The notes under the pieces are model-generated. The model worked only from the letters and a program-made list of their open reading frames with translations, did no database searches and had not been told where the DNA came from. This document shows positions 6,767 through 12,800 of a DNA stretch of 13,365 nt, in pieces; position 1 is the first letter of the stretch; each line of letters starts with the position of its first letter. Where the stretch lies: positions 1-13,365 of the forward strand of contig CAJWLI010000017.1 in assembly GCA_913043075.1 (NCBI GenBank), given 5' to 3'. This DNA comes from an uncultured Gammaproteobacteria bacterium (GTDB lineage: Bacteria; Pseudomonadota; Gammaproteobacteria; Pseudomonadales; Azotimanducaceae). A program made the position numbers and the translations under genes.

Positions 6767-7603
6767 CTAACGGTTTATTTCTTTTAAGCGCTCGCTAAGA
6801 TAATCCTTTGCTGAATAGCGCTCAGATAAAACAAGTTCCGGATGAGGATGACAGAAAACTGGTGCAGTCATTCTAGAATTTAGTATGTGCTCTGGCTTAG
6901 GGTTTACAACCCGATGAGATGTTGAAGGCAGTAACCCGTCCGTTAACTCCTGAAGCATGTCTCCGATATTGACCACGATTGAACCTGCTGGCGCTTCAAG
7001 AGGGAACCACTCACCCGTAGATTTTGACTTTAGTTCGAGACCTGGTTCGTCGGCCGCTGGGAGCATTGTTATTAAATTAATGTCTTCATGAGCTGCCGCT
7101 CTGGTAGCCCCTGCCTTAATCGGTCCCTTCATCGGCGGATACCTTAATACTCTTAATAGCGTGTGCTCTTGAGACAAATATTCAGGGAATGGCCGATCAA
7201 TTCTGTGCCAGATACTACTATCTGTATTTTCTTGGAGCCAAAGCATCGCAATTAAGCCCATATCTATCATTTTTTTAAAAAAAGATAGCGTGATTTCAGT
7301 TAAATGCGGCGGCACTTTTGTACCAGGCCAATACTGGAAATATTCTTTTAGATCTTGGGCAGTATTTCCCTTGGCTGTTTCAGCCTTTTCCTCAGAAAAA
7401 TAACCGGCCTGGTCCTCACCTTTGGCAAGAAATTCTTCAGGTTTTTCGTGGACAAAAAAATGTTCCCAAGCTTGGTAAAAATTAGAAATTTCGTCGCGAG
7501 CGATATTGTGATTGGTAATAACTGCAAAGCCGGACTCAAGCATTGATTCTGTAAAAAATCGAGGAGCCTCTGGCAAAGTGAAATCAACTAGTTTTACGTC
7601 CAC
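6767..7603 (-). CDS. Isopenicillin-N-synthase-like 2-oxoglutarate/Fe(II) oxygenase
   Basis: A 278-residue non-haem iron oxygenase of the IPNS/DIOX type. The jelly-roll iron triad is H172-E-D174 (AAHEDINL) with H230 (PSTSHRVVNP), and R244 in NSRMTAPVF is the expected 2-oxoglutarate-binding arginine. The N-terminal DIOX_N segment (ESGFAVITNHNI) is complete. The start is GTG 7603, 8 bases after the phosphoribosyltransferase stop, with only a weak ribosome site, so coupling is likely. The family hydroxylates, desaturates or demethylates small molecules; thymine-7-hydroxylase, a nucleobase oxidiser, has this fold. Its place between a phosphoribosyltransferase and a nucleoside hydrolase suggests a nucleobase or nucleoside substrate (hydroxylation or N-demethylation), which is inference from context only. 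Confidence 0.9.
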   Translation of the reverse strand: MDVKLVDFTLPEAPRFFTESMLESGFAVITNHNIARDEISNFYQAWEHFFVHEKPEEFLAKGEDQAGYFSEEKAETAKGNTAQDLKEYFQYWPGTKVPPHLTEITLSFFKKMIDMGLIAMLWLQENTDSSIWHRIDRPFPEYLSQEHTLLRVLRYPPMKGPIKAGATRAAAHEDINLITMLPAADEPGLELKSKSTGEWFPLEAPAGSIVVNIGDMLQELTDGLLPSTSHRVVNPKPEHILNSRMTAPVFCHPHPELVLSERYSAKDYLSERLKEINR

Positions 7604-7611
7604 CTTACTCG

Positions 7612-8172
7612 CTATTCTTTAAGTTTGGGAAGTGTTCTTGCAATTTCAGGTTTTCCAGCCGATATTTCTTCCATACTCAAACCTGAAAGCTCATGCGGAA
7701 AAACCAACCAGCTATCGGTCTCGTGAATGAAAAAGTCCGGGACAATGCTAGTAGTGTTTCGGCTCGGCTTATACCAAGGAGTTGCAATTTTTATAGTTTT
7801 GGGAAGATTTGCCCTTGTTTTTTCTTCGAGCTCTTTTATGACTGCAATTACGCTTCTTCCGGAATCGAAAACGTCGTCAACCAGAAGCAATTCATCGGTC
7901 GCATTTACATTATCTATTATGTAGTTGAGACCATGTACCCTTACTTCTTTGTCTTGAAGCCCAATCCCATAGTAAGAGGATGTACGGATTGCTATGTGAT
8001 CAGTCTTTATCCCTGCAAAGTCTAAATATTCTTGAACTGCAATACCGACTGGGGCGCCCCCGCGCCAAACGCCAACAATAAACTGTGGCCGAAATCCGCT
8101 CTCGAAAATTTGTTGGGCTAATTTAAAGGAGTCTATCAGCAGATCATCCGCAGAAATGTATATCTTATCCAT
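7612..8172 (-). CDS. Purine-type phosphoribosyltransferase (COG2236-like)
   Basis: A 186-residue type I phosphoribosyltransferase. The PRPP-binding loop LLVDDVFDSGRS lies at about residues 96-107; WRGGAPVG (36-43) and IRTSSYYG (62-69) are the usual PPi-loop and flexible-loop segments. The C-terminus carries FIHETDSWLVFPHE, seen in the hypoxanthine/xanthine-type proteins of COG2236. The enzyme would turn hypoxanthine, xanthine or guanine plus PRPP into the nucleotide. The frame is open to an ATG at 8241, but the extra residues (MRSFFLSVFKFM...) do not resemble the family, whose members start with a segment like MDKIYISADDL, so I place the start at ATG 8172. No good ribosome site is visible for either start. 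It is the first gene of the minus operon, 8 bases before the oxygenase gene. Confidence 0.88.
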   Translation of the reverse strand: MDKIYISADDLLIDSFKLAQQIFESGFRPQFIVGVWRGGAPVGIAVQEYLDFAGIKTDHIAIRTSSYYGIGLQDKEVRVHGLNYIIDNVNATDELLLVDDVFDSGRSVIAVIKELEEKTRANLPKTIKIATPWYKPSRNTTSIVPDFFIHETDSWLVFPHELSGLSMEEISAGKPEIARTLPKLKE

Positions 8173-8237
8173 GACACAAGGGTAACATCGCAGGCCAGTG
8201 TTTGTCATGAACTTGAAAACAGAGAGAAAAAAGGAAC

Positions 8238-8265
8238 GCATAGACTGGAATCAGAGGTTGTCTAC
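8238..8265 (-). promoter_or_regulatory. Weak candidate promoter of the four-gene minus operon
   Basis: On the minus strand TAGACA (8265-8260) and TATGCG (8243-8238) are 16 bases apart. Initiation would fall near 8231, which would exclude ATG 8241 and support ATG 8172 as the start. The -10 match is poor, so this is only suggestive. Confidence 0.22.
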
Positions 8266-8286
8266 CGCATTAGATTAGTCGATACT
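8258..8286 (+). promoter_or_regulatory. Candidate promoter of the adenosine deaminase gene
   Basis: TTGTCT (8258-8263) and GATACT (8281-8286) are exactly 17 bases apart, each a 4-of-6 match to the sigma-70 boxes. Initiation about 7 bases after the -10 would fall on or beside ATG 8293, giving a leaderless or near-leaderless mRNA. No ribosome site precedes the ATG, which agrees. Confidence 0.38.
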
Positions 8287-8292
8287 TTTTTG

Positions 8293-9717
8293 ATGGTTAC
8301 TATCAAACAGTTTTTTTGGATAACAATGACTTTTTTTTGGTTCGCGACGCCACTGGCCGCGAGCAAGGATTGGTTTGAAAAATTCAAATCCGAAGCCACC
8401 GATAGCGAATTACATGAGTTCCTATATGAAATGCCAAAAGGTGGAGATCTTCATTTGCATTTGTCTGGCTCTGGCTTCCCTGAGTGGTGGTATGAGTTAG
8501 CGATCGCCTCTCAGAAATCAGGTTACGTCTACTACACCAAGGTTAGGCTAAATAACTGTAGGCTCCCCAATTGGGATAGTTTCTCAGTAAGACCATATCA
8601 TTTGATGTACCAAACTTTGGTGGCTCACAATTGGGAAAAATTATCGAAATGTGAGAAAGATGAGTTCGTATTGCTTTCGGAGCTGGATCATAATCAAAAA
8701 AAGGCTTTTATGAGTGCTTTGAAACTGGATTTGCCTCATGAAGGTAGAGAGGAGTTTTTCGGGGCTCATTGGCAAAGACTTGGTGATATGACCGCAAATC
8801 CTTTTTTGATAGGCGAGTTGTTAGCGAAGAATATTATCGCTTTTGCTGCCGAGGGTTTAGTTTATCTAGAGCCGCAGATTAATTCCTTTGGTTATCGAAC
8901 TCCAGGTGGAAGCCAAATCAGCCCGCAAGAGGTTGTCAATTTCTTCAGTCAAAGAATACAGCAACAGGACGTAGTTGAAACCGGAGTTACGGTTCGGTTC
9001 CAGCAGAGTATTTTGAGATTCCTTCCTCAAGCAGAAGACGCGCTTAAGAGCGCTTATGAGGTGGTGTCGAAAAACGATCTGTACGTCGCAGTAAACATGG
9101 TGGGCAGAGAGGATAATGATAAAGGTCACCCTCTGAGGTTTCTTTCGACCCTGAGGGATTTGAGGAGAAGCTATTCTGGAGTCCGATTGTCAATTCACGG
9201 TGGTGAGGTGGACGAACCAAATTCCCACGTTAAAGATACGATTCTTCTGGGTGCAGAGCGAATTGGCCATGGTTTAAACCTCATAACTGATCCAGACACA
9301 ATGAGATTGATGCGACATGGACCCTACTTGGTAGAAATTAATCTGATAAGCAATCTCTTATTAGAGTATGTCTCAGACTATGACACTCATCCTTTTCCCG
9401 AGTATTTGAGAACCGGTATACCTGTTGCATTGTCCACCGACGACCGAGGAATGTGGGACTCAACCATGACAGATGAGTTTTTTGTTGCAGTAAAAGAGTT
9501 TAATCTTACGTGGGAGGAAATTAAGCAATTGAGTAGAAATTCTCTCAAGTTTGCGTTTGTTGATGAAAATAAAAAAACAACCCTACTAGATTTATATGAG
9601 AAAAATATCGACAGGTTCGAAAGACAGGCTAGAGAAGTTTCTAAAAACGGATTGGGCGCAAGAGACAAATCGCCTCGAAGAGGATTCGTTTGTCGTCGCT
9701 ATCGTCTTTGTGATTAG
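8293..9717 (+). CDS. Exported adenosine deaminase (ADGF/CECR1-like)
   Basis: A 474-residue member of the metal-dependent adenosine/AMP deaminase family with a signal peptide: a Lys in the first six residues, a hydrophobic core rich in Phe and Trp to about residue 21, and an LAAS cleavage zone near 23-24, with no lipobox cysteine. The zinc and catalytic residues are H54-L-H56 (GGDLHLHLSG), H302-GG-E305, H326 (RIGHGLN) and D383-D384 (LSTDDRG). It should deaminate adenosine to inosine in the periplasm or outside the cell, as ADGF-type enzymes do. ATG 8293 is preferred over TTG 8290. It lies divergent to the salvage operon, which could consume its product. The last 20 or so residues are Arg/Cys-rich and unlike the rest, whereas the +1 frame there reads as a sensible hydrophobic tail, so a 3' frameshift is possible. 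Confidence 0.88.
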   Translation: MVTIKQFFWITMTFFWFATPLAASKDWFEKFKSEATDSELHEFLYEMPKGGDLHLHLSGSGFPEWWYELAIASQKSGYVYYTKVRLNNCRLPNWDSFSVRPYHLMYQTLVAHNWEKLSKCEKDEFVLLSELDHNQKKAFMSALKLDLPHEGREEFFGAHWQRLGDMTANPFLIGELLAKNIIAFAAEGLVYLEPQINSFGYRTPGGSQISPQEVVNFFSQRIQQQDVVETGVTVRFQQSILRFLPQAEDALKSAYEVVSKNDLYVAVNMVGREDNDKGHPLRFLSTLRDLRRSYSGVRLSIHGGEVDEPNSHVKDTILLGAERIGHGLNLITDPDTMRLMRHGPYLVEINLISNLLLEYVSDYDTHPFPEYLRTGIPVALSTDDRGMWDSTMTDEFFVAVKEFNLTWEEIKQLSRNSLKFAFVDENKKTTLLDLYEKNIDRFERQAREVSKNGLGARDKSPRRGFVCRRYRLCD

Positions 9718-9746
9718 AAGCCTTTTGTTGATCTCAATCTCGCAAA

Positions 9747-9751
9747 GAGGG
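9747..9751 (+). promoter_or_regulatory. Shine-Dalgarno site of the DUF1285 gene
   Basis: GAGGG, in the longer AAAGAGGG, is 10 bases before GTG 9762. It is also 5 bases before an out-of-frame ATG at 9757 that opens a 9-codon frame ending at 9786. Confidence 0.5.
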
Positions 9752-9761
9752 TTTAAATGTC

Positions 9762-10331
9762 GTGCGTAATCTGCCTTATTCATTGATCTCAGACCTAGAA
9801 AAAGTCGCTACCAAATCAAATCCACCAGTTCACCTCTGGCATCCAGATTCTGAAAAGTCTATCGACTTAGTGATCAAAGAAAATGGGGCTTGGGAGTACG
9901 AAGGCTCTCCGATTACTAGGCCAAGGCTGGTCAGGCTCTTTTCCTCGGTTTTAAGAAGGGAGGGAGACAATTACTATTTGGTAACGCCAGTGGAAAAGTG
10001 TGCGATCAGAGTGGAGGACGTTCCTTTTGAAATCGTCCTCATGGAGTCATCGGGGGAGGGAACAAACAGAGAGATCTCGATGACGACTAGCACGGGGGAC
10101 AAATTTCTTGTTGATGAAACTCATCCTTTGGCGCTAAAGCGTTACGGGTCAGATATACTTCCTTATGTCTATGTTCGGGATCACATGGAGGGAAGGCTTA
10201 ACAGGAACGTGTATTACCAATTAGCCGAATTTTTTGAGGAACCGAAAAATACAGGAGAAGAAAATCCATTAACCCAATTTTGGAGTTGTCGAAAGTTATT
10301 CTCTCTCAAAGAACCTGATGCTGCTGGTTAA
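9762..10331 (+). CDS. DUF1285 domain protein
   Basis: A 189-residue protein recognised as DUF1285 by PPVHLWHP (residues 21-28), a GSPITRPRLVRLFSSVLRRE-like stretch (about 48-67) and the following YYLVTPVEK and IRVEDVPF segments; the family length is about the same. These proteobacterial proteins have a compact mostly beta fold and no established function, so none is claimed here. The start is GTG 9762 with GAGGG 10 bases upstream. It follows the deaminase gene by 44 bases on the same strand and overlaps the next gene by 14 bases, so those two are probably translated together. No signal peptide or membrane segment is visible. Confidence 0.85.
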   Translation: MRNLPYSLISDLEKVATKSNPPVHLWHPDSEKSIDLVIKENGAWEYEGSPITRPRLVRLFSSVLRREGDNYYLVTPVEKCAIRVEDVPFEIVLMESSGEGTNREISMTTSTGDKFLVDETHPLALKRYGSDILPYVYVRDHMEGRLNRNVYYQLAEFFEEPKNTGEENPLTQFWSCRKLFSLKEPDAAG

Positions 10332-10896
10332 ACCTCCCTCAAAAGGCACTCTTCGAGTAATTATTTCTGGCGTTCTTGAATCTCAATTCTGCAGAGATGA
10401 GGTTCTCTCGTGGTATCAAGCAGTTTTTAAAAAAATCGAGTGGCATCTTCCCCTAACGTGGGAAGATGGCTACTGGTATTTCTACTCTTTGGCTCATATA
10501 AATGCACGGGTTGGAGGTGAATACTTTTTGCGTTTGAAGGACATGGATGAGTATTTGCGCGATATTGACTGTGAGGCTGGGTCTTTTTTGGGAGGCAATG
10601 TTCGTCACCTTCGGGTGTTCGAAAGTGAGCCACAACTACTGCGTTGGCCGTTGGCTGAGGTCGAGTTGGTGGATAATGTTTTCGATAGACTACCCACCAC
10701 CCGCGGATCGTTCGAGAGACCTCTTTCTATGGTCGAGCACATTCATCTTCTCTTCGATAGCGATAAGTACTTGCTTGTGAGGCAGTGTGAGGGAGGAGGG
10801 AAGGACCAGTTATTTTTGCTCGGGACAAATAGAGATAGGCGGAAGGCTGCAGATCTGCTTGAGCGTTTAACTTTTTTTAATTACATATTTCCGTAG
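10318..10896 (+). CDS. Unrecognised protein, coupled to DUF1285 gene
   Basis: I do not recognise this 192-residue family. The frame is complete from ATG 10318, which lies inside the last codons of the DUF1285 gene (14-base overlap), to TAG 10896. It is rich in aromatic residues in the first third (WHLPLTWEDGYWYFYSLAH), has two acidic stretches and ends in a Leu/Phe-rich tail (LLERLTFFNYIFP). There is no signal peptide, membrane helix, zinc-binding cysteine pair or P-loop. Codon use resembles its neighbours. The overlap suggests translational coupling with DUF1285 and perhaps a shared job. Its 3' end overlaps the ETF-QO gene on the other strand by 16 bases. That it is a real gene rests on the length, the conserved-looking composition and the overlap; function is unknown. 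Confidence 0.7.
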   Translation: MLLVKPPSKGTLRVIISGVLESQFCRDEVLSWYQAVFKKIEWHLPLTWEDGYWYFYSLAHINARVGGEYFLRLKDMDEYLRDIDCEAGSFLGGNVRHLRVFESEPQLLRWPLAEVELVDNVFDRLPTTRGSFERPLSMVEHIHLLFDSDKYLLVRQCEGGGKDQLFLLGTNRDRRKAADLLERLTFFNYIFP

Positions 10897-12545
10897 TTTG
10901 GTCCTCCGGTTCCTTCCGGAACAACCCAGTCTATATTTTGGGAGGGATCTTTAATATCGCAGGTCTTACAGTGAATGCAATTTTGGGCATTTATTTGAAA
11001 GCGAGCCTCTCCAGTCTCTTCTCTAACAATCTCGTAAACCCCGGCAGGGCAGTATCGTTGAGCTGGCTCGTCAAAAAGCGGAAGATTTTTTTCTATTGGA
11101 ATCGATGCCTCCCTGAGCCGCAGGTGACAGGGCTGATCTTCCTCGTGATTGGTTGCGGTAAGATACACAGAGGAAAGTTTATCGAAAGAAATGACCCCAT
11201 CTGGTTTAGGGTACTTGAGCACCCTGGCTTTGCTTACTGTCTTGAGCTTTGAATGATCAGCGTTGTTGTCGCTCAGAGTGAACGGTAGCTTGCCTCTGAA
11301 TATTTTTTGGTCGATAAAAGCATAAGCGGCGCCAAAGAAATTACCCAACTTGTGCATGGCCGGCGTTATATTTCGGACCGCTCTTAGGTCATCGTATAGC
11401 CATGATGCTTTGTATGATTGCGTATATCCGTGAAGTTCTTCGCCCCCGTTAGAACCCTTTTTAACCGCATTAAAGACGGCCTCTGCGGCCAACATGCCTG
11501 ATTTCATTGCGGTGTGAGACCCTTTTTGTTTGAGAGTATCGAGAAATCCTGCGTCGTCGCCTGCTAGCAATCCGCCGGGCATGACTAGTTTCGGCAGAGA
11601 TTGGAACCCTCCCTTTATAACTGCTCGGGCCCCGTAAGCTATTCTTTTTCCGCCCTCTAAAAGTTCAGAAATGAGCTTATGATGTTTCCATTGTTGAAAC
11701 TCATCGAAGGGGCTAAGGTGCGGGTTGGAGTATCCTAAATCCACTATCAGCCCGAGCGCAACTTGATTGTTCTCAAGGTGGTAAAGATAAGATCCACCAA
11801 GTGCTTCGCCTGGAAAGTGGCCAAGCGGCCAGCCCACGGTGTGTACAACCTTGCCTGGAGAGTGCTTCTCTGGATCGATCTCCCAGATTTCTTTAAATCC
11901 TATTCCGTAGTGTTGGACGTCCGAGTCTTTATCCAGATTAAATTTCTCAATGAGCAGCTTTCCTAAGTGTCCCCTGCACCCTTCTGCGAAAATGGTGTAT
12001 TTCGCCCGAAGCTCGTAGCCTGGTTGGAACGTTTGTTTTTTCTCGCCATCCTGCCCAACGCCCATGTCGCCCGTAGCGACTCCTGCGATAGAGCCCTCGT
12101 CGCTGTATAAGATTTCACTGGCTGCAAACCCTGGAAAAATCATGACCCCCAATTCCTCGGCTCGCTCCGCCATCCATCTGCATAGGTTAGCGAGGCTCAA
12201 GGCATGACTGGAGCTTGGATTATGAAGTCGCGGCGGGAGGAAAAAGCTTGGGACTTTCAATCCCTGTTTCTTGTCGATTAAGTAAAACACTTCGTCAGAG
12301 GAGACGGGGTTTGTGACCGGTGCTCCTTGATTGCTCCAATCAGGGAAGAGCTCGTCTAGAGCGGTTGTTTCGAAAACTGCTCCAGAGAGTATGTGCGCGC
12401 CTATCTCAGATCCTTTTTCGACAAGGCAAACGGAAAATTCCTCTCCCGCCTCGGCAGCCATCTGAGAAAATCTAATTGCTGCAGAAAGGCCAGCCGGTCC
12501 GCCGCCCACTACAACCAAATCGAAGTCCATGGACTCTCTTTCCAC
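10881..12545 (-). CDS. Electron transfer flavoprotein-ubiquinone oxidoreductase (ETF-QO)
   Basis: A 554-residue full-length ETF-QO. The N-terminal dinucleotide motif GGGPAG (14-19) binds FAD, and the C-terminal 4Fe-4S cluster is held by Cys499 (YCPAGVY) and Cys523, Cys526 and Cys529 (NCIHCKTCDIKDPSQNI). The protein ends with the usual GGPNYGNM. It is a monotopic inner-membrane enzyme that takes electrons from reduced ETF and passes them to ubiquinone, linking acyl-CoA dehydrogenases to respiration. The start is GTG 12545 with AGGAG 6 bases upstream on the minus strand (12552-12556); the MERESM N-terminus that this gives is common in bacterial ETF-QO. It is divergent to etfB across a 255-base shared control region. 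The 3' end overlaps the convergent unknown gene by 16 bases and shows no terminator. Confidence 0.96.
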   Translation of the reverse strand: MERESMDFDLVVVGGGPAGLSAAIRFSQMAAEAGEEFSVCLVEKGSEIGAHILSGAVFETTALDELFPDWSNQGAPVTNPVSSDEVFYLIDKKQGLKVPSFFLPPRLHNPSSSHALSLANLCRWMAERAEELGVMIFPGFAASEILYSDEGSIAGVATGDMGVGQDGEKKQTFQPGYELRAKYTIFAEGCRGHLGKLLIEKFNLDKDSDVQHYGIGFKEIWEIDPEKHSPGKVVHTVGWPLGHFPGEALGGSYLYHLENNQVALGLIVDLGYSNPHLSPFDEFQQWKHHKLISELLEGGKRIAYGARAVIKGGFQSLPKLVMPGGLLAGDDAGFLDTLKQKGSHTAMKSGMLAAEAVFNAVKKGSNGGEELHGYTQSYKASWLYDDLRAVRNITPAMHKLGNFFGAAYAFIDQKIFRGKLPFTLSDNNADHSKLKTVSKARVLKYPKPDGVISFDKLSSVYLTATNHEEDQPCHLRLREASIPIEKNLPLFDEPAQRYCPAGVYEIVREETGEARFQINAQNCIHCKTCDIKDPSQNIDWVVPEGTGGPNYGNM

Positions 12546-12649
12546 CTACTACTCCTAACCATGCTTGTCTAGAACCAGCATTTTATGAAATTGTGGCTCG
12601 TAATGGAAATCAAATTAGAAGGTTTAGAATCTGCGCTAATACGTAACTA

Positions 12650-12672
12650 ATTGAAATATATATGCTTTCAAT
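12650..12672. promoter_or_regulatory. Candidate operator, perfect inverted repeat over the ETF-QO promoter
   Basis: ATTGAAA (12650-12656) and TTTCAAT (12666-12672) are a perfect 7+7 inverted repeat with a 9-base spacer TATATATGC. The half-sites are 16 bases apart, about one and a half helix turns. The repeat covers the -10 box and spacer of the candidate ETF-QO promoter, a position where a dimeric repressor would block transcription. The binding protein is not known; a fatty-acid-responsive TetR-type regulator would be natural for this locus. Confidence 0.45.
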
Positions 12673-12683
12673 AAGAGTGACAA
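12655..12683 (-). promoter_or_regulatory. Candidate sigma-70 promoter of ETF-QO
   Basis: On the minus strand TTGTCA (12683-12678, 5 of 6) and TATATT (12660-12655, 5 of 6) are separated by exactly 17 bases. Initiation would fall near 12648, giving a leader of about 100 bases before GTG 12545. Confidence 0.5.
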
Positions 12684-12693
12684 AACTGTCCTA

Positions 12694-12722
12694 TTGATTC
12701 CTAGGAAGATAAGGTTCAGAAT
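12694..12722 (+). promoter_or_regulatory. Weak candidate promoter of etfB
   Basis: TTGATT (12694-12699) and CAGAAT (12717-12722) are 17 bases apart and each match 4 of 6 consensus positions. A perfect 10-bp palindrome TTCCTAGGAA (12698-12707) lies in the spacer. Initiation here would leave a leader of about 70 bases. Confidence 0.22.
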
Positions 12723-12800
12723 GTGCGACTCGAATCCTGGAGCGTGATTAGGGTTCCTTATGGCTAAGGCGATTCAAAGGAAAGAAAATTAGGGAGTGAC

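Noticed and set aside
7693..8025. 110-codon open frame on the + strand opposite the phosphoribosyltransferase gene
   Set aside because: It is antisense to a well-supported gene, has no ribosome site and has a low-complexity Cys/Tyr-rich translation typical of a shadow frame.
8173..8241. Longer 209-residue version of the phosphoribosyltransferase starting at 8241
   Set aside because: The extra N-terminus is unlike the family, there is no ribosome site, and the candidate promoter would start transcription inside it.
10938..11252. 104-codon open frame on the + strand inside the ETF-QO gene
   Set aside because: It is the reverse of the conserved 4Fe-4S end of ETF-QO and has no recognisable features of its own.
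12725..12745. tRNA-like CTCGAATCCTGG segment in the etf intergenic region
   Set aside because: It recalls a T-arm, but no acceptor, D or anticodon stems can be folded around it.
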